Source: Notospermus geniculatus (lineage: Eukaryota > Nemertea > Pilidiophora > Heteronemertea > Lineidae). From it: a DNA stretch of 64,000 bases. A model generated the notes under the pieces. It was not told the DNA's origin. It searched no databases and worked only from the letters and a program-made list of their open reading frames with translations. Each line of letters starts with the position of its first letter. Position 1 is the first letter of the stretch. Location: assembly GCA_002633025.1 (NCBI GenBank), contig NMRB01000676.1:132541-196540 (forward strand). The letters run 5' to 3'. Shown here piece by piece: positions 30,001 to 42,000 of the stretch. The position numbers and the translations under genes were made by a program.

Positions 30001-33000
30001 TACATTTGAATTTCAAGTGGGGAAGGGTTACCAGGTACATAATACACGTGCACTTCTATCATTCTAATGTATCTATTTGCAATGCAAGTCTTCTTTTTTC
30101 AGCATAACTGAATGACGGGTATAGTTTCAATGATGTCTGTCATTCTGGCCTATAGCTGTAAATGTAGCTGCAGATCTGTCAATCAATCAGTCAATCAACC
30201 AATTGAATTAGTCAATCAATCATTCAGTCAATTACTCAACCAATCAGTCAGTCAATCAAGCAGTACCTTTTACTGCAACCATAAGCTTTGTCAAAGGAGT
30301 GTGGAATAGATGTTATTCTGCCCTAGGGCAATGCTATACCTGATTCTTTCAGTGATTTATTGGAACGTAGGCGTACACTTCTGTTCAATCACTTGTCAGA
30401 TGTGACTGGAGAAATATTGGGTTGAGATGGTAATGGTTGTCACATTTTGTTCTGAAGTGAATTTGGCTTTATAATATTTGCCATCATCATGTTGTAATTC
30501 TCATTGCAGAATATCTTTGGGCAAGTCTAACAGTCGTATCAGCGAGGTCGAACCTGTATATCATGCGAGTCAGTGGAAACAGGTGAAACCAGGGGAAGAA
30601 ATGACATTCACTATTGAAGGCAGGGACAAAATGAGACACAAGGTGGGTCAGATTCAACGTTTTTGTGCTGTTGTCTTAGGCCCTGTGTATACAGAAGGCA
30701 TGGCAGTGTGATTCGGCAGCGAAGATTACACTGTACTTGCACGGTTTTGCTGTTTCATGTTTAATCTAATACTTACAGAGTACTCATGAGTTGCGGGTGC
30801 ATCAACTGGTCGTGAAAGTTGACGGATGGAATAAGACATCCCCAGTCTCTGTGGACCGAGTCGGTGTCTATTTCCGCACTGCCAAACCTGAAATTAACAA
30901 GTCATCCAGTATTGTAAGTACTGTACTCAGAGAGGCTGCAGCTCCAGTGGAGCCAGTTTTGGGATGCAGAGTGAGACTACAGAGATTTCCTGCTGTAAAT
31001 CTTTGTACCGGTATATCTTTCACAATTTTCTGGAAAAGATGCTACAGAAATTTTGTGGAAATGCTTCCCATCAGAGCACATACTGGTATTTAGGAGATAA
31101 TGCAATCCAGATATTCACCATTTTTAGCTCACTGGGGTGAGCTATTACAATGGTGCAGCGTCCGTCGTCGTCNTCTGGAAGGCAGTGCTAGGAAAGTGAT
31201 CACAGTCCGTTCAGCTCTCCAAGTGATTAACAAACTGAATGAGAGGGTTATTCTTCGGTTAGATCATGTGGAACCAATGGCTGGAGGTGAGAGGGAGAGC
31301 TTGCATTCTAACTGGGCCTACAATTGTCAGATTGTTCTATGGCTATGGTTGTCATGGCTTAGTTCAACAGCTCTCCATAAGAGAATAACTGATACTATCC
31401 ATGCTTTCATCTTTCTCCAGATAAGTCACATTACGTGTACTTGGAGTCAAACTCGACCATGCCCATCCCGCTCCCGTATGTGACGCATCAGATCTGGGCG
31501 CGACCTCTCGGATGCTGGTCTGTCGACTTCTGTAACAGGCCTATCTTCTGGCAGCATGTGATGAAGCCGGGGGAGGTCAGGGACAGCATCAGGACGTGTA
31601 ATACTCAGAATGGCGAACAGGAGACTTATAGGTAGGCAGATTCTTGGACTTCGCTTCCTCCTTAAGGGCCTGTGACACTGAAGTAGTTTTCAAAACGTCC
31701 TGCCCCATCCTAAAAAAATGTAAAATGGCTAGAATGCGTAACCCTTGACCTCGATGTTCTGGAACACCGTTCCCGTCCATGAAGTTTGTAAAAAGACTGT
31801 AAAACTACGTCCACTCTGTTCACACACAGTTTGAGCCCGTTCGGCAAAAATTTCAAGAACGTACTGGCAGATTGCTGGACTTAGCTTCCTCCTTAGCTTT
31901 CTGAGCTTCTTGATTGGGTGGTCAGAATGGTGCAGTGCACATGTCTAACTCCTGTCACCTCTGATATCCTGGGTTTGACTCGGATCGTACCAGGTACATT
32001 TGTACTCACATGACAGACAGCTTTTATAGAAACTTGTGCTGTGTAATAAGGATTAGGGTTCCGTCTCCTCAAGTCATCGTGTGTTTTCCACAGGTTCTGT
32101 GTAGCAGTGAAGAGGGAGGGTTATCCAGTTGAGTTCCATGCCAAGAAGAGTCAACAAGTGAGCAATGTGTACCTCCAGCCGGGCCACACCATCACGCTAG
32201 CACCCCCAGTGGTCATAGAGAACCTCCTCCCAGTCGAGATGCACTTCTATTTGAAGAACACAGACATCAAAGGCACAATCAAAACTGGCAAGGAGGCGGC
32301 GTTGTATTCGGTATGTTTTTCTTTGAAAATTGTCATCAAACCAGTTGTATTCTGCATAATACGAACTTTGGATTGACGTTTCTTTTCTACCCACAGGCTG
32401 ATTTGACCCAGCAGATGGAACTAGGCGTCAAACTGGAGAACTTCGAGCAATGTCGTGAGCTGACCATACCACCAGGGACGACCAACTACCTCGTCAAGCT
32501 ACGCGTCTATGATAATAATGACCGACTGCTGAATCTTCAAGTTCGCATCACGGCCAAACATGGCGGGTCGTTACGGGTAAGGTCTACTCTCGGTTGCTGT
32601 TGAGTTGGGTATGGCCTACCTACAGCATCTTCCCCCTCATAAGTCCTTAGGAGCAGACTACTGCCAAGATACTACCTCTTACATAAAGGCTTACCTGATG
32701 TAATTCTTTCTGTTTTTCAGCTCTCTGTCTCGGCTCCCTTCTGGCTCATCAACAAATCAGGTCTTCCAATCATATTCCGACAAGACAACGCCAAACGTGA
32801 AGCTGCGGGTCAATTTGAAGAGCACGAGTTGGCAAGAAGCGTCACACCACTGCTGTTCAGTTTTGCAGACAAGGAGGCCCCCTTCCTGTGCAGTATGCGG
32901 ATCGGGAAGTCGCTGCATGAACCAGGAAGTGTTTCAAAATGGTGAATATCTATCTTTCCTGATGAGTTGAAATTTTATGACTTTATACATGTAATAGATT

Positions 33001-36000
33001 GTACTGGTGCTACCTTTTGAGGTGATGTGCAACTGTTGAATTTGGTTTGTTTTTTTTCTCAGGTGCTCAAGGTTTCCTTTGGAGAATGGTATAGGAATGA
33101 GGAAACTGCATGTGTCAGCTCCCTGGAAAGAATCTAAACCAGACCTGTGAGTATCCATTGTATCCTTCTTTCAAAATCAGTAATGACTTGTTTGAGTTGG
33201 AGATGAATTATGAAGTTAAGAAACAGCTGTGAATGTCTACAGGGTGGCTCTAAGAAAATGTCAGATGGTTTTGGCTAAGTTTGAAATGTGGTGCACCAGT
33301 TTGATTGTACAATGTATCACCATGTTTATGCACTGACTCTGAAGTACATGTATGGGCTTTTGCGTTGAGATTTGTGAGGCCTGAGGTTTGGGGATTTGTG
33401 AGGACAGAGATTGGGGATTTGTAAGGCTCGAGATTTCGGGATTTGTGAGGCCTGAGTTTTGGGAGATTTGTAAGGCCTGAGATTTGGGGATTTGTGATGC
33501 CTGGGTTAGTATTGATGTTGCCACTACTTGCACAGGTCACAGCATGAAATAGATTAGCCTGTTCAAAACATAGGCCCCAAATTTTGCATCAGTAGTCGAC
33601 CAACAACAGGACCGGTAGATGTTAACTTTGGTAGAGTTACCTACCTAAGGTAAAAGTAAATAAAAAACCTTTAATGCAGATGTAGCCAGAATTTTCTCTT
33701 TGAATATTCCAGTAATGATTGTCAGCCGTTGACACCTCAAACTGCTGACTTTGAAAGGTTGGTTTGGACAAAATCCAATGGAATGCGTGTACTGGTAGCT
33801 CAGTGTGACCTGTAATCTGCCTGTTGTCACAGTGCACTGCATGATGCACTCGTAACCTGGTTGTTCAATTTGTCCAGTCCTATGCTTGGGCAGACGATAA
33901 TTTGGTGGCATTTTTCTCCAACCTCAAAAGTTTTGGGGGTCGTGGTGGGCTGGGGGATCGGTTGAAAGTGGTTGCTCAATTTTGTCAAACTTTCGTATTC
34001 CTCAGTTGCATAAAACAGTCATAATGAAGAATGTCAATCAGAATGAAGAAGTTTTCTTCTATAGTGAAGAAGAACTTTTCTTCAATAGTGAAGAACTTTT
34101 CTTCAGAATAAAATTTTCTCCAGTGATTTTCAAAGAACTCGCCCATTTGTGGCAGAGGTCCTTAAGAAGATGTCGTCTGCTCACACATAGTCCTGTATGA
34201 TTTCCAACACAAGATTTGCAAAGAATCCCCCAAGTGCTAGCTAATCTATAGTATACCGTATAATAATCTTGAAACAAGTGGCAATATTCTGCACACTGTC
34301 TACTACTATAATCTCTTGTTTAGGTTTTCGTGGATTAACCCACTGACTAGCTGTAGGCATTCCCCCCACTTAGCAATAACAGACACTACCTTACGGGACG
34401 AAGAGCATCCCATGACTTTCGATGCCTGGTATGCCACGATTTTAACTCAGCACTTTTTTCAGTTGGTCCTGCCTTGCTAGTTTTTTAGTCAGTGTGTACT
34501 CCACAGGAATTTAGGATAGCCTTTAGATACCTGCTTTGGACTTGCCCCTGGGTCTGTAAAATGAAATCACAGTTACGTTAATTCTGGTTGTACAGTGTAT
34601 TAAAGTTGTTGCAGCAGCAGTGGGTGATTGTGTGTGGGGGGAGGGGGGTAGGGGTCACTGGAGCTGTAGTTACCATTGGATGAAGGAGATGCATCCTTAT
34701 TTGGATGCATAAGTTGTGATTTCTCTGAAATGCCAGATCTATTGGCTGCAAGTCAGGAGGCTTTGAAAATTCACCCTTGAACATGGCTAGCTTCAGCTTA
34801 GTCCTCATGTCCTGTACTCCACTTTTCTGGAAAAATCCCAATTTCTCTCCTGCTGGTTAGACTTAATGGCTATCTGAATGCACAATTACATTATTTTCAG
34901 ACCTTTCGTTTCAATTTATTGATCGATTCAATTATGTATGAGATTTTTTGCTTGCTATATTTCTTCTTTACATCTAGATGCCAATTTCTCTCACATTTTA
35001 CTTTGTGAGTAAATGTACATGGGTATTGACAAAATATCTATGGCGAGATCTCGGTTATGACTTTTTCATATCGATAATACTTAAGCTTAATATGAAATCA
35101 ATTACTCTGTCATCATTGTATTCTAGTCCGCGTTCTAAAAACCTACTTGTGAGGGGGGTACAGCGACTTAAGCGTAAACACCGTACAAAGTCATGGTAAG
35201 GGTCCGACTGGTGGAAGTATCTTGTTGATGAAGAGAAATTGTCTGTACTGTTTGGGATTGGAGCTTTAATTTTCTCGCAGAAGCAGCCGTCTATGGCATT
35301 GCTTTTCTTTTGTTGCTTTAATCAACAGGGGGTGGTGTGTAGCTCAAATCTCAAATTCAACGTGAAATTCTGACACTGTATATTGGTAAATTTTGGTGTT
35401 TGGTCATTAACATATTCTGCAGTGTCGCAAATACATGTTGGGCCTGTTTAGGGCCTACTTTGATGCTTCAAGAAGTGCATTGTGAAGTTGTGGTTGGTAT
35501 CTACAAAAACTGCCTCTCATTGTCTCCTTTGTGTCAAACTTACTTTACGGAAACGTAGCATGAATGTCTGTGAAGAAGATTTTCATCTTGTTACTTGGTT
35601 TAGTCATTTGAGTGCCTGATCAATGGATGTATTCAACTCAGTGTAGAAATTCACCTCATCCGACGGTAATGCAAATTGTGCCCCTTCGTCGCCCATTCCT
35701 TAGCGGCTGCTATTCATGTCTAAGTGTGTTCAACCAACAGCTTAGAAAGATAGAAGCCTAAGTCCTTGAACACGCAGCACCTCATCAATTATGATTTGTT
35801 CTGGTGGAGGAACTCATTTTTGGCTGGGTTTTGCTGTGTGCGGCGCTTTTGGGCATGTTTGGCATGGACAGAACATCATATCTTCATTGTGTGTACTGTT
35901 TTATTGTGGTGAATTCTCAGTCATTTGGGAACCTGCTGAATTTCACCATGATGAGACGCCATCAAATCGATTTTAATGGTAGCAACAGAACACAAAATGA

Positions 36001-39000
36001 CCAATTAGATGACATTTTAATGTCTTTTCTGAATCTTAAGTGACTTCCTACCACATACCGGTAACATTGCATCATGGCTGCACATGCACTTGCCTATTTT
36101 GACCCAGTTGACCACCAGCACCACCTTTTGGGGCTCCTTGTGCCGCATTATTGTTTTATTGAAAAAACTCCTCTCAAACAAGTCTAATGAATTTTAACTC
36201 TCAATAAAAGTTCATAAAAGCTTGATTACTGCCTTTATAAATCATTGTTAGAAATGATGAATCAAGTTTACTTGCTGATTGAAAGATGTTTGGCCCAAAT
36301 GTAAAAGATCAGGTGATTCTAAATTTTCTGTTGGTATAAGTATGTTGGCACTGACAAATTGTCCCTTCTACAATTCAGGGTGTACCACATTGGTATCGAG
36401 GTTCGCCAAGGAAGAGGCAGATACCGTGACACGATCATCGTCAACTTTGCACCCAAGTACATTTTGGATAATCGCACAAGGCACAAGCTGGCGTTTGCGC
36501 AGAGAAGTATGGCGAAGGGATTGGTAAGTTTCTAATACACCACTAATAAAATCAGCATTGAAATACAGCATTATTTGACAGGTGTTGACGTTGATTGAAC
36601 ACCAACTTTGACTTCATTCATTAGATCTGTTATCTTTACTGTTCATTATGATTCCAGGGCACTAAGAACCCCGATGGTCACACGGCAGCCGTGCCTAATT
36701 GTCACGTGCCATTCCATTGGCCGCTAGAGGAGTACGAACAGCTGCTGTGTGTGCGCCTCCTTGATGACCCTCACTGTCAGTGGTCTGGTGGGTTCAGTAT
36801 CAACGCCTTGGAATCATTCCATGTTAGTATGAGGTAAGAGAAACTTTATGACACTTGATCTCATTAAACAGATGCCTCTGCTTGGACACCTCTCTATTGA
36901 GGACACCTCTGTATTGAGGTCCACCCACACACTATTGAGGACACTCACTCTTGAGGACACCACACAATTGAGGACCCCACACTATTGAGGACACCTCAGT
37001 GTTGAGGACAACTCACCACTGAGGACACCAATGTTCAGACCCTGATTGGTCATTCCTTGACTTCAGTCGGCCTAGTAGAGCATATATCAGTGAAGTAGGT
37101 AAGCTTGATACAGACGTTCAATTTCATGTCCATTTTACATTCCTTTTGCATTCCAGAGGAGACAACCACAAGTGTCTTTTCCTCCGCGTGGAGATCTACC
37201 AGCATGGTGCAACAAACTTTGTGGTGTTCACGGATGCGGATCAGATGCCACCACCGTTCCGCATTGACAACTTCTCCGAGGTCCCGATAACGTTCTATCA
37301 AACCAAAGTGGTGGAGGACAGACTCAAGACTGTCCTCAAACCAAAAGCATCAAGTGAGTGTTTTTGATTTCTTTTTTGTCAACATCACCAAATGATCGAG
37401 GGGAATATCCCTCTTTATCTGATCTCCTAAAGTTGCCGTGTCCTAGTGTGGGCTGGTGTTAAGGCACTCCTCCTGCAAGTTGGCTCTTGATGGGCAACTC
37501 TGCCGTAGAAAACTATGGGTAGTTGTCTGTGTCACTGGTCAAGGCCTATGGGTAAAGGAGACCAACAGTGGTGAATTGCCCATTGAGAGCCAACTCTCCA
37601 CCACGAGGAACGTAGAGGGGTGCCACCAGTGTGGTGTGTGTGGTTGGCAATGGAATGAATGAACTGTGTGTTCTTATTTTTAGTGCCGTACGCACTTGAT
37701 GAGCCCAGCTTACCTCCACATCTGACCTGCAGCGTCCAAGGTGGCTCTTGTTCAACCTACAGCATGAGTACACTCGGCACTGGTGACCAGCTTTGCTATG
37801 AAAACTTCATCTACATCAGGTTTACTGGGACGTTTTCAACGTAAGTATCACCGTTTCCTGTCGCTCATACTTTTCTTGTCAGAATGGCTTGATGATGAAG
37901 TATCATTTAGAATGTACTCTCCTGCTTGCTTGAGTAGCCACTGTGGTGTAGGTGCTCTGGTCTCTGGCTGGCAGTCCTAGGAGGACTAGGTTCGAAGGTC
38001 CTAGGTTCAATTCGCTCTGCCAGTGTGAGACTCAGTTGGCTAAAAGGCAACCTAGCTGGCAGAGATGGTTTATGTGAAAGTCCAGTCATGTGCACCAGGT
38101 GGATGTGGACTGTAATACCCTCCTGAAATGAAGCTTGATCCAGATTTCACCGACCTACAGCCAGGCTAATAACGTCAATGCATCCTTGAGATGGATGGTA
38201 CAGAACAAGTAAAAGTTGCTATGTGAATATGGCAAAATAGAAAAATAAAATGAAACTGAATACCCTTTGCAGTGATGATGGCAGCCCTGTCCAACAAAGC
38301 TGGGTTGGCTATGACAGAGATATCGAGACCCAAGAACTGGTGCTAGATGTCCCAAATGGCAACATGGTCATTCTGAAACGAAAAGAGCAGGACAAACGGT
38401 CGCAGCTGTGGCGTATGACGAGCCAGGGTATGATACAACACGAAGGGTCGTCGACCCCTCGGGACCCGAGGCGGCCCTCCATGACACAGACAAACGTCTT
38501 GGTGCTGGATATAGAAGACATAGCGCTGCAGCCTGGTCGGTATGTCGAATTGATGTTACGGAAGCCGGATGAGCGACGGAAGTCTACACAGACATGGAGG
38601 TTTACTGTGGTAGGTGTTCTCTGGGAAGTATTTGTGGGCGAGTGTATTTACATGTACTTCCATTGCTGTTGGATTGAAATTAAAATGAAAGTTGGCATTG
38701 CTGGTGTCACAAGATGAAAATGTCTGCATGACCTTGGTCCTCATTTGATGTACGTTTCTGACTGTGATACTTTGTCCCCCGCCTACTGAATTCCAAGCAC
38801 CACCGTAATCCCATTGACATAGGCCCATCTCTGTTGGATTTATAATGATGCTGTTTCTTCCACAGGATGGTCGCCTTCAGTGCATCCGAGACAACATGTG
38901 TGTACAAGCTATGAGGGCAGCGAATGGATTGTCTGGGCTCAAAGATGGTAAGTCATATTCTATTTAGTTGACACACTGTGCCACTGAAACCTCTCTATTA

Positions 39001-42000
39001 AGGACAACAATTGGACTGTACTTGGCTGTCCTGCTGGCAGAGGTGTCTGCTATAAGAGGTTTCTAAAGACGATAACGTAATGCAAACCCATCTTGCTGTT
39101 CATCCAGGTTGCCCAGCTGTTCTAGGCCCGTGTCTGCCCAACAAGCCTGTTCCGATAGAGATGGCCGTCAGTCGGGAGAAGCTGCGTCCTGGGTCGGGCA
39201 TGTTGTCTGTCAAGGTTGTACCAGATGGGCCAACCAGAGTCTTACAGATTACAGACATCAATTTCAAGGTAAGTGGGTTGCCAAATTGTTCCACATTGCA
39301 GAATAACTTATTGGGAAGAGTGGACCATTTGGTCTGTCTGTCCCATGTTTTTATGAACGCCATAAAAATAAGAAAAAAAGGAGATGTAGGCTGTTGTACT
39401 TCGGTGTGTAGGTTAACTAGGATCAAGGAGGATGCCTATTGAAAATTGGACTGCTGTGTCAAAATCCAAGATGGCCACTCAATGTGACGTTCCAAACCTT
39501 GTCAGTTTTCAATTTATTTGTTCGTTTTACTTTCAGGAAATCAGCCAGCATGTTTCCCGCTCAACAAACTTTGTCCTCGTGAAGGAGAACTATCCCCGTG
39601 TGCGGCAGATGGATGAAATCAAGGCTGCTGAGGAGGAGAAAATCACTCAGGATATTGAGGTAGAATATTTTGATGTTTTTACGAATCTGTCTGTTTCTCC
39701 TGGGTGATGTATTCCATTTGCTGGAAGGTTGAAATTCTTCCTATCACTATTGAGGTTTTGAGAAGGCTCTTAGGTCTGACACTTTAACCATTGCTTNCTG
39801 CATGACCTTGGTCCTCATTTGATGTACGTTTCTGACTGTGATACTTTGTCCCCCGCCTACTGAATTCCAAGCACCACCGTAATCCCATTGACATAGGCCC
39901 ATCTCTGTTGGATTTATAATGATGCTGTTTCTTCCACAGGATGGTCGCCTTCAGTGCATCCGAGACAACATGTGTGTACAAGCTGTGAGGGCGGAAAATG
40001 GGTTGTCTGGGCTCAAAGATGGCAAGTTATATTCTATTCAATCAGAAGACTGTGCTTTTGTACAACCACTGGTACCTCTCTATTAAGGACAACAATTGGA
40101 CTTACCGGTACTTTGTTGTCCTGCTGGCAGAGGTGTCCGCTATGAGAGGTTTCTAAAGAAGATAAGTAACGCAAACCCATCTTGCTGTTCATCCAGGTTG
40201 CCCAGCTGTTCTAGGCCCGTGTCTGCCCAACAAGCCTGTTCCGATAGAGATGGCCGTCAGTCGGGAGAAGCTGCGTCCTGGGTCGGGTATGTTGTCTGTC
40301 AAGGTTGTACCAGATGGGCCAACCAGAGTCTTACAAATTACAGACATCAATTTCAAGGTAAGTGGGTTGCCAAATTGTTCCACATTGCAGAATAACTTAT
40401 TGGGAAGAGTGGACCATTTGGTCTGTCTGTCCCATGTTTTTATGAACGCCATAAAAATAAGAAAAAAAGGAGATGTAGTCTGTTGTACTTCGGTGTGCAG
40501 TTTAACTAGGATCAAGGAGGATGCCTATTGAAAATTGGACTGCTGTGTCAAAATCCAAGATGGCCACTGAATGTGACGTTCCAAACCTTGTCGGTTTTCA
40601 ATTCATTTGGTCGTTTTACTTTCAGGAAATCAGCCAGCACGTTTCCCGCTCAACAAACTTTGTCCTCGTGAAGGAGAACTATCCCCGTGTGCGGCAGATG
40701 GATGAAATCAAGGCTGCTGAGGAGGAGAAAATCACTCAGGATATTGAGGTAGAATATTTTGATGTTTTTGCGAATCTGTCTGTTTCTCCTGGGTGATGTA
40801 TTCCATTTGCTGGAAGGTTGAAATTCTTCCTATCACTATTGAGGTTTTGAGAAGGCTCTTAGGTCTGACACTTTAACCATTGCTTNCCCCCCCGTCCCGA
40901 GACCCCTTTGACCTATTCATGATGTGACAAGTTACCAGTATGTCATGCTGTGATGTCACCACATCAGGTATTGATTAGCTTTTCAGTTTTTTAACTGCGA
41001 TGAATTTAAATTTCAGTTTTCGTTCCATCTGAGTGGTGGCCTCGGCATCTCCCTGATTAACCATGTCCCAGAGGAGCTTGTCTACATCTCACTGAAACAG
41101 TTCGATGTAGATTACCTCAAGAGGCGAACAGAGCATATCTTTGAAGCCAGTATCAGGAATATACAGGTCAGTATGAAACCTCTCTGTTGAGAACACCTCG
41201 TGCACTGACAGATGCTGTCCTTAAGTGAGAGGTGTCCTGATCACAGAGGACAAAAATGAACTTGGGCTCTTATATTGGAACTGAAAATCTGTAGTAGCTC
41301 CAAATTTCAAGTTGGGTATGTCAAGATGTTTCATCAAAGTGAATGTCTTTCTAGGTTGACAACCAGTTATTCGGTGCCCATCGTCCAGTCATGTTGTTTG
41401 TGACGCCCGCATCTCGTAAGAAGCGACAGTTTGAGGAGGAGGAGCCGGCACTGAGTATCAAGGCTCATAAGGTGCCAAACTCAAAATGGAATGCAGAGAT
41501 TTTCAAGGTGAGTTCTCAGAAATGTGAAAGTGTGTTCTTAAGGAGTGTGATGTGTGAGATTCAGGCAGCAGCCACTGAGCCAATGGGAACCCAATTCCTG
41601 AGTTCCCGCTTTCACTCTCTTAGATGTTGATCAAACTTGCAGCAAAAAATAGTCTGCACTGACTGGACCCCACTGACCTCTTTCTGGGGTGCAATGATAG
41701 ATAAAAATGGTATACTGGAGCATGCGGCACCCTTGGAAGAGGTAGGAGAGGTCTAGTTTTAAGTCCCAAAGTTATCACTTGGTTGGATAGGATATGAGGT
41801 TGTACTAGGTTCAAAATGTTTTTCACTGAAATTCTCAAAATGATTTTATGTTCGGTTTGTTTTCTTCAGCATTTGTTGATCTCAATGAAGAGAACCACCC
41901 TTCAGCTGGAGGAAGAACTCCTCTGGAAGTTGCTACAGTTTGCCGGCTATAACCAGGTCGACATGGAGCTTCTTAAACTGGACGAAAGTGACTACGATTC

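Noticed and set aside
33250-33540. Minus-strand repetitive protein (GLTNLPK-type repeats)
   Set aside because: Product of the 30-bp minisatellite at 33360-33510; no start context, splice sites or homology.
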